Source of the DNA: an uncultured Clostridia bacterium
GTDB lineage: Bacteria; Bacillota; Clostridia; Oscillospirales; CAG-272
Reading direction: 5' to 3'
Assembly (NCBI GenBank): GCA_944381085.1
Contig: CALWJX010000016.1
Location: 1-48,894 of the forward strand
Length of the DNA stretch: 48,894 bases
Each line of letters opens with the position of its first letter. The stretch's first letter is position 1. The translations under genes and the position numbers were made by a program. The notes under the pieces are model-generated. The model saw nothing but the letters and a program-made list of their open reading frames with translations, ran no database searches and was not told where the DNA came from. This document shows, one piece after another, positions 11,877 through 20,090 of the stretch.

Positions 11877-12989
11877 ATGGCAAGTTTGTCTCTCAGACAT
11901 ATTTATAAGAAATATCCGGGCGGCGTTACCGCCGTGTCGGACTTTAACCTTGAAATTAAGGATAAGGAATTCATAGTCCTTGTAGGACCTTCCGGATGCG
12001 GAAAGTCAACAACACTGCGTATGATAGCCGGACTTGAGGAGATCACCGAGGGAGAGCTTTTCATAGGCGACCAGCTCGTCAATGACGTGGCGCCCAAGGA
12101 CAGAAAAATAGCGATGGTGTTCCAGAACTACGCGCTTTATCCTCATATGACGGTTTCGGAAAATATGGCGTTCGGACTTAAGCTCAGCAAAACTCCGAAG
12201 GAAGAAATCAAAAGACGTGTTGAGGAAGCGGCAAGAATACTTGATATTACACACCTTCTTGACAGAAAGCCGAAGGCTCTCTCCGGAGGTCAGAAACAGC
12301 GTGTCGCGCTCGGACGTGCGATAGTCCGTAACCCTAAGGTCTTCCTTCTTGACGAGCCGCTTTCAAACCTTGACGCAAAGCTCCGTGCGACCATGAGAAC
12401 CGAGCTCACAAAGCTTCACAACAGAGTCGGAACGACATTTGTATACGTTACCCACGACCAGGTAGAGGCTATGACCATGGCGACAAGAATTGTCGTTATG
12501 AAAGACGGACTTATCCAGCAGGTCGATACTCCTCAGAATCTTTATGATAATCCCGTCAATATGTTCGTCGCGGGCTTTATCGGTACTCCTCCGATGAACT
12601 TCATTAACGGAACGCTTGTAAAGAAGGGCGAGGATGTTTACTTTGAGTTTGAGAACAATATGATAAAGGTTCCCGCTGAAAAGGCAAACAATCCCGCGCT
12701 TAAGGACTATATAGGTCAGGAGGTTGTTGTAGGTATAAGACCTGAGAGCATTCATGACCAGCCTGCACAGCTGGCGGCTCTTGAGGACAGCACGATTGAC
12801 GCTTATGTAGATGTCACAGAGCTTATGGGCGCCGAGATCTATCTTTACCTCACTGTCGGAGAAACAAATCTTACCGCGCGTGTATCCGCAAGGTCAACAT
12901 CCCGAGCAGGAGATACCATCAAGATTGCGTTTGATACCGCGAGAATGCATATATTTGATAAGGACACCGAAAAGTGCATAGTTCACTGA
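11877..12989 (+). CDS. sugar ABC importer ATPase, MsmX/UgpC/MalK type
   Basis: This cytoplasmic ATPase drives sugar-uptake ABC importers. Its 370 residues show Walker A GPSGCGKST (37-45), the Q-loop FQNYALYPHMT, the signature LSGGQKQRVALGRA, Walker B VFLLDEPLSNLDAK and the switch VTHDQVEAMT. A C-terminal TOBE/regulatory domain (VVGIRPESIHD, then LMGAEIYLYL) is typical of the MalK group. No permease or binding protein is nearby. In Firmicutes such orphan ATPases (MsmX) often serve several importers, so it probably energises uptake for the intracellular glycosidases encoded upstream. The RBS is TAGGAGG before ATG. A strong terminator follows. Confidence 0.93.
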   Translation: MASLSLRHIYKKYPGGVTAVSDFNLEIKDKEFIVLVGPSGCGKSTTLRMIAGLEEITEGELFIGDQLVNDVAPKDRKIAMVFQNYALYPHMTVSENMAFGLKLSKTPKEEIKRRVEEAARILDITHLLDRKPKALSGGQKQRVALGRAIVRNPKVFLLDEPLSNLDAKLRATMRTELTKLHNRVGTTFVYVTHDQVEAMTMATRIVVMKDGLIQQVDTPQNLYDNPVNMFVAGFIGTPPMNFINGTLVKKGEDVYFEFENNMIKVPAEKANNPALKDYIGQEVVVGIRPESIHDQPAQLAALEDSTIDAYVDVTELMGAEIYLYLTVGETNLTARVSARSTSRAGDTIKIAFDTARMHIFDKDTEKCIVH

Positions 12990-13020
12990 TATTCGGTAAG
13001 ATATAATATAATTATATAAT

Positions 13021-13059
13021 AAAGGTTGTTGCTGTCAGTTGACGGCGGCAGCCTTTTTT
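13021..13059 (+). terminator. intrinsic terminator of the ABC ATPase gene
   Basis: A long stem pairs AAAGGTTGTTGCTGTC with GACGGCGGCAGCCTTT through several G-U pairs around an AGTT loop and runs into a T6 tract. Confidence 0.88.
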
Positions 13060-13095
13060 ATTCACATTTTGTTTTTTATTGTACAAAGTTTTTTT

Positions 13096-13124
13096 GCATA
13101 AAGACACTTTGTCCTTCATATACT
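13096..13124 (+). promoter_or_regulatory. putative SigE promoter of spoIVA
   Basis: GCATAAA (13096-13102), a 14-base spacer and CATATACT (13117-13124) match the mother-cell SigE pattern (GNATA-like -35, CATANANT-like -10). This agrees with SigE control of spoIVA in Bacillus. A small CCGCC-GTTC-GGGCGG hairpin lies between it and the RBS. Confidence 0.6.
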
Positions 13125-13176
13125 TTAGCGATGATATAAAACTAAGCCGCCGTTCGGGCGGTAGGGAGGATTCTTT

Positions 13177-14655
13177 ATGGCAGAACATTCAATTTATAAG
13201 GACATTGCACAAAGAACTGGCGGCGACATTTATATAGGCGTCGTGGGCCCGGTAAGAACCGGAAAATCAACATTTATCAAAAGATTTATGGAGGCGCTTG
13301 TTCTTCCGAATATTGACGAAGGATATTCAAGAGAAAGAGCGCGCGATGAAATGCCGCAGTCAGCGGCGGGTAAAACGGTAATGACTACCGAGCCTAAATT
13401 TATTCCGGATGAAGCGGTGACGATAAGTATTGACGGATGCGCTACATTAAAGGTCAAAATGATTGATTGTGTGGGATATATAGTACCTGAAGCGTTGGGA
13501 ACCATTGAGAACGGTCAGCCCCGCATGGTGAGAACGCCGTGGAGGGAAGAGCCGATGCCGTTTGTGGAAGCGGCGGAAATGGGAACATACAAAGTCATAA
13601 CCGAGCACTCTACTATTGGTATGCTGATAACTACCGACGGTACAATTGGGGACATTCAGAGAGAGAGTTATGTCGAGGCTGAAGAGAGAATTGTCAATGA
13701 ACTTAAGAGCTTGGGCAAGCCTTTCGCGATGATTCTGAATTCGGCTCATCCTACAAGCGAGAGCGCGGTCTCTTTGGCTTACGAACTTGAGGCGAAGTAT
13801 GAGGTTCCGGTCGCGCTTGTATCATGCATAGATTTGGATGCCGAGGATATAAGACATATACTTGAATTGGTTCTGCATGAATTTCCGGTCAGCGAAGTCA
13901 GGATCTCCATGCCCGAATGGACAACGGCGCTTGAGCCGGGACACAAGATTAAAACATCACTTTTGTCAAGTATCAAAAAATGCGCAGACCGTGTACATAA
14001 GACCGGTGATCTTAAAGACGCGTTTTCGGATCTTTCCGATAATGAATATATAAAGAACTCCAATATTGACGAAATTGACCTGGGAACCGGATGCGCTAAG
14101 ATTTCGGTCACAATGGCAGACAAACTTTACTATTCGGTAATCAGTGAACTGACCGGATTTGATATTGACGGGGAGGAAGAGCTGATTGCACTGCTTAAAA
14201 ATCTTGCCGGAATGAAAGCGAGATATGACAGAGTGGCTCAGGCGCTCGATGAAGCGGAGGAAAACGGATACGGAATAGTAATGCCGGATATATCGGATCT
14301 CAGTCTTGATGATCCCGAAATCGTAAAACAACCCGGCGGCTACGGGGTTAAGCTCCGTGCTTCTGCCCAGTCGATCCATATGATAAGGGCGAATATCGAA
14401 ACCGAAATTAATCCGATTGTAGGAACAGAGCAGCAGTCCGAGGACCTTGTCAAGTATATGCTCAAGGAGTTTGAAGAAGACCCTCAGCGCATATGGGAGT
14501 CCAATATGTTCGGAAAGACTCTTTATGAACTTGTCAACGAAGGACTTCACTCCAAACTCGAACACATGCCCGATTCTTCCCGCAAGAAACTTTCCGAGAC
14601 TCTTGAACGCATTATTAATGAGGGAAGCGGAGGACTTATCTGTATAATTCTTTAA
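13177..14655 (+). CDS. spoIVA: stage IV sporulation protein A
   Basis: SpoIVA is the cytoskeletal ATPase that polymerises around the forespore and anchors the spore coat. It matches the family from end to end at 492 residues. The N-terminal TRAFAC-like domain has Walker A GPVRTGKST (24-32), the highly conserved FIKRFMEALVLPNI, DEMPQSAAGKTVMTTEPKFIP (in part) and KMIDCVGYIVPEALG. The mother-cell C-terminal region ends MINEGSGGLICIIL-like, with the family's conserved GGLICIIL terminus. AGGGAGGA at 13163-13170 sets the ATG. The gene stands alone behind a SigE-like promoter and converges on murA. Confidence 0.97.
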   Translation: MAEHSIYKDIAQRTGGDIYIGVVGPVRTGKSTFIKRFMEALVLPNIDEGYSRERARDEMPQSAAGKTVMTTEPKFIPDEAVTISIDGCATLKVKMIDCVGYIVPEALGTIENGQPRMVRTPWREEPMPFVEAAEMGTYKVITEHSTIGMLITTDGTIGDIQRESYVEAEERIVNELKSLGKPFAMILNSAHPTSESAVSLAYELEAKYEVPVALVSCIDLDAEDIRHILELVLHEFPVSEVRISMPEWTTALEPGHKIKTSLLSSIKKCADRVHKTGDLKDAFSDLSDNEYIKNSNIDEIDLGTGCAKISVTMADKLYYSVISELTGFDIDGEEELIALLKNLAGMKARYDRVAQALDEAEENGYGIVMPDISDLSLDDPEIVKQPGGYGVKLRASAQSIHMIRANIETEINPIVGTEQQSEDLVKYMLKEFEEDPQRIWESNMFGKTLYELVNEGLHSKLEHMPDSSRKKLSETLERIINEGSGGLICIIL

Positions 14656-14669
14656 GAAAATAAAGTAAA

Positions 14670-14695
14670 AACCCCGGCGGTATTTCCGCCGGGGA
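14670..14695 (-). terminator. terminator of murA
   Basis: CCCCGGCGG and CCGCCGGGG form a GC-rich 9-bp stem. On the minus strand it is followed by TTTTTACTTTATTTT, so it ends murA transcription. On the plus strand, after spoIVA, no U tract follows. Confidence 0.8.
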
Positions 14696-14714
14696 AGAGA
14701 GAGTTATTAACTGT

Positions 14715-16010
14715 TTAAATACTTGCGCTGCGGTTGATTTGAGCAGATGAAATATCTGACACCAATTTTATATCAGCGCCGAGGGAAGCGAATTTTTCGG
14801 TTATTTTATAGTATCCGCGTTCAATTTTGTCTATTTCAAGAAGCTCGGAAGTACCCTCGCTTGCAAGAGCTGCTATCACCATTGCGGCTCCGGCACGAAG
14901 ATCTCTGCAGACCAGAGGCGCGCCGGTCATGGGAGAGCCTCCTCTGATAATGGAATGGTTGGCGCTTACTTTAATATCCGCGCCCATTTTAGCCAGTTCA
15001 TCTGTATATTGAAAGCGATTATCGAAAACCTGTTCGTGAATGTCAGACGCGCCTTCCGCAAAGCAAAGCATGGCGGAGAACTGCGGCTGCATGTCTGTGG
15101 CAAATCCCGGATAAGGACCTGTTGTAAGAGAAATTCCCTTAAGCTTACCGGTGCTTTCCACGGTTATGTAATCACTCCCGGTAATAATATTTACGCCGGC
15201 TTCTTCAAGCTTGATTGAAATAGCCTCAAGGTGCTTGGGTATGACGTTTCTTACCGTTACTTTGCCTCCTGTGGCGGCTACCGCCGCCATATACGTGCCC
15301 GCTTCAATCATATCGGGAATGATAGAATAACGACAGCCGTGGAGTTTGGAAACGCCCTTGATTTTAATAACCGAAGTTCCGGCTCCTATGATATTGGCGC
15401 CACATGCGTTGAGAAATACCGCAAGGTCTACAATGTGAGGCTCACGGGCGGCGTTGTCTATAATCGTGACTCCGTCGGCGAGGACGGAAGCGAGAATAGT
15501 GTTCACTGTAGCGCCTACGGAAACCTTGTCAAAGAATATGGAATTTCCTTTAAGGTAGGAGTCTGTCGTAATCTCGATTCTTCCGTTTCTGTGCGAGCAG
15601 TGAGCGCCCAGCGCTTCGAACGCCTTCATGTGCAAATCAAGAGGGCGGGGACCTATACTGCATCCTCCGGGCGAATAAACACTCGATTTTCCGAATCTGC
15701 CAAGCTCCGCGCCGAGTATGTATGATGAACCGCGCAGCTTTGACGCCAACTCGTTCGGAGAGGAACCGGGAATGATATTTCTGCAATTTATCTGAACGGA
15801 GTTTTTGGTGAGCATTTTTACATCCGCTCCCATGGAAGAGAGAATCATAAGCAAAGTTTCGATGTCACTGATAGGAGGGATATTGTCAATAATGCAGGTC
15901 TCCTTGTTGAGAATACAGGCGCAAATAACAGGAAGGGCGGCGTTTTTCATTCCGCTTATAGAAACATTGCCGTATAGCGGATTTCCTCCGCTGATAATAA
16001 TTTTATCCAT
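14715..16010 (-). CDS. murA: UDP-N-acetylglucosamine 1-carboxyvinyltransferase
   Basis: MurA transfers enolpyruvate from PEP to UDP-GlcNAc, the first committed step of peptidoglycan synthesis. The 431 residues fit. The substrate-binding pair K22-N23 lies in GMKNAALP, and the catalytic cysteine is C117 in the loop SPGGCSIGPRPLDLH, so the enzyme should be fosfomycin sensitive. The two inverted alpha/beta domains are evident from the repeated ALGA/GAD segments. An ACGGAGG site precedes the ATG. It has its own promoter 260 bases upstream, which implies a long leader. Many Firmicutes carry two MurA paralogues; which one this is cannot be told. Confidence 0.95.
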   Translation of the reverse strand: MDKIIISGGNPLYGNVSISGMKNAALPVICACILNKETCIIDNIPPISDIETLLMILSSMGADVKMLTKNSVQINCRNIIPGSSPNELASKLRGSSYILGAELGRFGKSSVYSPGGCSIGPRPLDLHMKAFEALGAHCSHRNGRIEITTDSYLKGNSIFFDKVSVGATVNTILASVLADGVTIIDNAAREPHIVDLAVFLNACGANIIGAGTSVIKIKGVSKLHGCRYSIIPDMIEAGTYMAAVAATGGKVTVRNVIPKHLEAISIKLEEAGVNIITGSDYITVESTGKLKGISLTTGPYPGFATDMQPQFSAMLCFAEGASDIHEQVFDNRFQYTDELAKMGADIKVSANHSIIRGGSPMTGAPLVCRDLRAGAAMVIAALASEGTSELLEIDKIERGYYKITEKFASLGADIKLVSDISSAQINRSASI

Positions 16011-16271
16011 GATGTATACCTCCGTTCCGTCCTTGGGGCGGTTAAAATCAGACTTTTGTTTTTATGCAGTGCAATTTTTCTTAAAGCGGTGTATATAAAT
16101 TTCTCGTTTTAAAACTTTTAGGCATTGTCCTTTTAAGGTTATATTTGATAAGTCCGGATAAGCGGTCTTATTATGCTGTTCAAAGCCGTATGTACGATTA
16201 TTCTTTATCCGCTTGGTTTTAAAATATTTGGGATGCTTTGCCGTTTTACGGTGTCGCATCACGGTGTATAT

Positions 16272-16300
16272 ATTATATCATAAAGTGTGTAAAAAGTAAA
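16272..16300 (-). promoter_or_regulatory. murA promoter
   Basis: On the minus strand TTTACT (16295-16300), a 17-base spacer and a perfect TATAAT (16272-16277). Transcription would start near 16265 and give a leader of about 255 bases, in which I find no known riboswitch. Confidence 0.65.
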
Positions 16301-16553
16301 TACAGTGCCTGCATAATTTATAATTTGTTTACAATATTTTACATAAAACATTGTCGAATTATATAATTCATGTCGTATATATAAATTGGAATATTTGTGC
16401 TTTGTGCGTCTATATAATGGTTGATTATTAAATAAAAATGAATATATCGAGCATTTATAAATATAATATTAATTAATAATGAAATCAAATTTATAATTAA
16501 TGTCATATATAAATTTATCATAATACTACGACATTATAAAGGGTTTTAGAAAT
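16301..16553. other. AT-rich intergenic stretch
   Basis: About 250 bases, strongly AT-rich with stops in all frames, between the murA promoter and the terminator of the DUF3810 gene. I see no gene or ordered structure. Confidence 0.5.
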
Positions 16554-16597
16554 AAAAAATCATCTCACAGAAAGTATATTCCGTGAGATGATTTTTT
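16554..16597 (-). terminator. terminator of the DUF3810 gene (bidirectional shape)
   Basis: AAAAAATCATCTCAC (16554-16568) pairs with GTGAGATGATTTTTT (16583-16597). The U tract is available on both strands. On the minus strand it follows the DUF3810 gene by about 50 bases. Confidence 0.85.
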
Positions 16598-16646
16598 GTT
16601 AATTTGTCGAAAGCGCACGTTGAATTAAAATTAAATAAGCTCTTAT

Positions 16647-17879
16647 TTAATTGATTATATTTTCGCTTTTGAGATATGCTACAGTGAGATCGACCACCAT
16701 ACCGTAGCTCTTGCTCCCCTCTGTTCCCTGGAGCTTGAGATAGGTATCGTTGACTGTGTTTGAAACCTTGCTTGATACCGAGTGACGGTATTTTTCAAAA
16801 AACTTGTTATATGCCGCCTGCTCGCTTATTATCTCATCGTTCAGGTGAGCTCTTGCTTCGTAATACAGCTCCTTGTCCGCGCTGTATAACGCGTTTGCCA
16901 CATATTCATAAATATTAAGATAAGCAGAATATCTTATATATTTGTCGTCCGAGCGTATACAGACAAGAAACGCTATCATGTTGGCCTCATCCTCGCGCGC
17001 TATACCGCGTTGATGCGCAAGCTCGTGCGCGGCTGTGTATGGGATGGTATAGTCCGGAAACGCGATATTGACGTTTGCCTCTCCGGTGAAGAAAGAATAC
17101 ACTCCCGTGATGTGTGTATATGACATTGCGTCACTGAGCATTACCGGTTTTAGCTTTGAACTGAAATTGTTTATGAAGTCATAATCCTTGCAAAAAGAAT
17201 CATATGCCTCAATCAGCTTTTTATTCATTTCGTCAAAGCTGTAAGGCATAACGGATGAGCCGGACGTATCGATGTTGAGACTTTCCGCCTCTTTGGCAGC
17301 CATGTCGGCAAGATAAACCGCCGCGTCGTACAATTCCTGAGCCCCTATTTCTTTTTGCTCAAGTCCGAGTTTGTCTTCAAGCGAAGAACCCTTGTAGCCC
17401 GCGGCAAAATTCAGTACAAAGGTTGAAAGAAGGATACTCAGCACGGCGACAAGATTTATTACCGAAATCCATGTGGTTTTCCAGGTCATACACCTGTTTT
17501 TCAGAATATACCGGATTAGCAGTACAAAAATCAAGGGCAGCAATATTATTGCCATCTCCGCTATGGAAAACGGAAGAATACCCGAAATATAAGCGAAGGC
17601 TGTACGAAAGACCGAGCTTATGTGAATATTGAAGAAATCGGCAAAATTTTGATTGACACATATTATTATATATAAAATCAGACACACCGCGGCGATTGAA
17701 AAAGAAATTATGGCGAAAAGCGATACGCGCTCATACTTGGGATTAACCGGAGCCCAGTTTGATCTTTCTTCGGCGGAAAGACTGGCGTATTCCGAGGGCG
17801 ATATGGTTTCTCTGTCGGAAAAAGGGTGAATGTTCAGATCTTTTTCCGAAGATTGATTTTTCTTAAGTTTTTTAAACAT
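16647..17879 (-). CDS. DUF3810-family membrane protein with HExxH-like motif
   Basis: This 410-residue integral membrane protein starts with about 50 polar residues, then has three hydrophobic segments (about 53-75, 95-125 and 135-158), then a large soluble domain. That domain has the DUF3810 core: TAAHELAHQRGIAREDEANM, where HELAH followed by a downstream Glu resembles a gluzincin zinc site. The family is suspected to be membrane-associated metallopeptidases, but no substrate is known to me. AAAGGAA precedes the ATG. The gene starts 38 bases after the RluA-type gene, so the two are probably one transcript. Confidence 0.8.
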   Translation of the reverse strand: MFKKLKKNQSSEKDLNIHPFSDRETISPSEYASLSAEERSNWAPVNPKYERVSLFAIISFSIAAVCLILYIIICVNQNFADFFNIHISSVFRTAFAYISGILPFSIAEMAIILLPLIFVLLIRYILKNRCMTWKTTWISVINLVAVLSILLSTFVLNFAAGYKGSSLEDKLGLEQKEIGAQELYDAAVYLADMAAKEAESLNIDTSGSSVMPYSFDEMNKKLIEAYDSFCKDYDFINNFSSKLKPVMLSDAMSYTHITGVYSFFTGEANVNIAFPDYTIPYTAAHELAHQRGIAREDEANMIAFLVCIRSDDKYIRYSAYLNIYEYVANALYSADKELYYEARAHLNDEIISEQAAYNKFFEKYRHSVSSKVSNTVNDTYLKLQGTEGSKSYGMVVDLTVAYLKSENIIN

Positions 17880-17917
17880 AGAAATATTCCTTTCTTTTGC
17901 TTACAATACCTAACGAT

Positions 17918-18904
17918 TCAATGTCGGTTTGCGTTATTTGAACCTTTTTGCGGTATGTCAACACGTAAATCCTCTGTGAAATTTTCTGTTTTCTGTCCGG
18001 TTATTTTAAAAAACAGCTCTTCCATATCAGACGGAGTGGCGGCGTGGAATGTTTTAAGCTGCTTTGACAGCGGCATCGGTACGGTTATGGCTGCGGCGTG
18101 AAGAGCGTGCCTTGATATCAACGGAGAAGCTTTTCCGTACAGCTCGTCGCCAAAAATGGGATGTCCTATAGAGGAAAAATGTACTCTCAGCTGATGGGTG
18201 CGGCCGGTTTCGGGTAAAACATCGACAAGAGTTATGCCGTTTCCGGAGTACAGCACCTTGTATTTTGTAATTGCCCGCGTTGCTCCCGGTATTTCGGGTC
18301 CGCATACGGTTCTTGTGATAATGCTGTCGGATTCTCTTTTTATATAGTCGTCTATGGTAATTATATGTCCGTCAAGCGGAAGCTCTCCCGAAAGAACAGC
18401 CAGATATCGCTTGGTTATTTGTTTATTTGTAAATGCGCCGTAAAGCTGAGAAGCGGCCATTCTGTTTTTGGAAATCAGAACCACCCCGCTGGTATTTCTG
18501 TCCAGCCTTCCGGCAGCCCTGAAAACAAACGGGGTGTGGCGCTGTGAAAATATATACGCAAGCGCGTTTGCAAGCGTATCGTCCGTATGCCCGTGTGACG
18601 GGTGAGTCGGCATATCGGGAGGTTTGTTTACGGCGATAAGATTTTCGTCTTCATAAATAATTTCTATAGGTATATCGACCGGTTTGATATTGTGATTTAT
18701 GCTGTCGATGTTGTCTTCTTCTTTTATTGTCAACACCTCTCCCGCACCGAGAATATAACGCACTGTCACCTGCGCTCCGTTTACCGTGATTCCGTTTGGA
18801 ATGTTTTTAAGCGAGGAAATATTTCCCGAAGATAAGCCTACCGAGTTTTTTAAATATGACAGAACGCTTTTGCCCGCCTGCAATTCTGAAATGATAAATT
18901 TCAT
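17918..18904 (-). CDS. RluA-family 23S rRNA pseudouridine synthase
   Basis: This 328-residue enzyme isomerises rRNA uridine. It begins with an S4-like domain (MKFIISELQAGKSVLSYL) and continues with the catalytic domain: VNKPPDMPTHPSHGHTDDTL, then AAGRLDRNTSGVVLISKN holding the catalytic Asp, then LPETGRTHQLRVHFSSIGHPIFGD, all RluA/RluD-type signatures. The exact target (RluD-like positions are most likely) cannot be fixed from sequence alone. It is the first gene of a probable two-gene unit with the DUF3810 protein. Confidence 0.93.
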   Translation of the reverse strand: MKFIISELQAGKSVLSYLKNSVGLSSGNISSLKNIPNGITVNGAQVTVRYILGAGEVLTIKEEDNIDSINHNIKPVDIPIEIIYEDENLIAVNKPPDMPTHPSHGHTDDTLANALAYIFSQRHTPFVFRAAGRLDRNTSGVVLISKNRMAASQLYGAFTNKQITKRYLAVLSGELPLDGHIITIDDYIKRESDSIITRTVCGPEIPGATRAITKYKVLYSGNGITLVDVLPETGRTHQLRVHFSSIGHPIFGDELYGKASPLISRHALHAAAITVPMPLSKQLKTFHAATPSDMEELFFKITGQKTENFTEDLRVDIPQKGSNNANRH

Positions 18905-19034
18905 AAATATTTTCTGTTTTCCTTCCCATTTTTAATTTATAATAACAGAACGGCATTTTTTTATCGGGCAGAACAAGTCGTGATAGCCGCCTTGTCTGAG
19001 ACGATGTTAGTATTTTCGTAAACAGTAAATTATA

Positions 19035-19766
19035 TCATCTGTTCTTGGTCAGTCCCGTCATTGGTTTCTTATTTTGAAGATCAGCCCGAATCCGCTCTGA
19101 AGATACACGGATTTCCTTATACGTCCCATCATCCATTTTGCTTCCTTTGAAAACCAAATCTTCTCCTTCCCGACGGGCAAACTCAATGTCTTGGTACAGA
19201 GAAAAGTCCGGATCGATGAGAGTGCGCATATCCAACCACTGTTCTGCCGGCTGAGGTAAAAAAGGTTCGGAAAAGTCCAAAACAATAGTGGAGTAAGGAC
19301 AGCCCCATATGCAGCCTGAGACGATCAACATATTTCCGACAGAGTCATACTCTGTTAGCGTCCATATGAAAACCTCATCTGCTTCTTGTCCATCTTTTGG
19401 GTGTACTTGGGATGGAATATAGTGCATTTCACGTCCGCTTTCCAATTCCAAGACACTGTATCCGTAGAGTTCAATATGAAATATCAGGTAGTGGTATCCG
19501 TTTTTGTGGAGGAACAATGAACAGAAGTTTATACTGCCGTCCAGGTTGCGCCAAGAATAATGTACTCTACCTTTGCTGTCAAGAAGTTTATTTTCACTGA
19601 CGCTCAAGTTTAAATTGCCATTTTGGGTATATGATTCGGAACGGACAGAAAATCCATCACTCAGGGTTAAGTCTTCATCTTGGACGGGGCATCTGTTTTC
19701 CTGTGCGAACAGTGGGTCATACATACTGCGCCAGTCGCGGTATCGTTGCTCATATGCGATGTTCAT
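19035..19766 (-). CDS. hypothetical protein, 243 residues
   Basis: I do not recognise this protein. It is soluble, without signal peptide or membrane helices, and rich in Tyr, Trp and acidic residues. Segments such as GYHYLIFHIELYGYSVLELESGR (in part), EADEVFIWTLTEYDSVGNMLIVSG and CIWGCPYSTIVLDFSEP resemble repeated strands of a beta-propeller-like or beta-sandwich fold. An AAGGAGA-like RBS precedes the ATG. It is divergent from the SLH gene. Codon use appears less purine-biased than neighbours, which hints at transfer, but I have not measured it. Confidence 0.7.
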   Translation of the reverse strand: MNIAYEQRYRDWRSMYDPLFAQENRCPVQDEDLTLSDGFSVRSESYTQNGNLNLSVSENKLLDSKGRVHYSWRNLDGSINFCSLFLHKNGYHYLIFHIELYGYSVLELESGREMHYIPSQVHPKDGQEADEVFIWTLTEYDSVGNMLIVSGCIWGCPYSTIVLDFSEPFLPQPAEQWLDMRTLIDPDFSLYQDIEFARREGEDLVFKGSKMDDGTYKEIRVSSERIRADLQNKKPMTGLTKNR

Positions 19767-20090
19767 AGTCTCTGCTCTCCTTAAGAGGATATAGAACTTT
19801 TTTTATAGGGCTCGGTCGAGACGCTTGTCATGTTTAACAATGTAATACAGATTTCATTTTTTCTGAACTTTGTTATTTTAGATGTGTTTCAACTTATCTG
19901 TTTGGTCGTTTTTTGAATCTATACCCTATAATTACATTATATCACTATTTATTGCCGGTATTGAGAATATTCTGTGACGATAATTAAAATTATCGGGCAA
20001 ATAAGAATGTTGGGTTATATTTTATTCTGTACAGAAATATAATTATATCGATAAAGCAATTTAAATTTAAGGTACGGAGGAATTAAAACT
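19767..20090. other. divergent intergenic region with a candidate operator
   Basis: Between the hypothetical gene and the SLH gene. A perfect CGATAATT-AA-AATTATCG repeat (19978-19995) overlaps the -10 of a candidate plus-strand promoter, TTGAGA (19961-19966), 18 bases, TAAAAT (19985-19990). No ORF is visible. Confidence 0.45.

Noticed and set aside
16062..16262. A 66-residue minus-strand frame in the murA leader
   Set aside because: Its ATG coincides with the expected transcription start and has no RBS; the Lys/Asn-rich product looks random.
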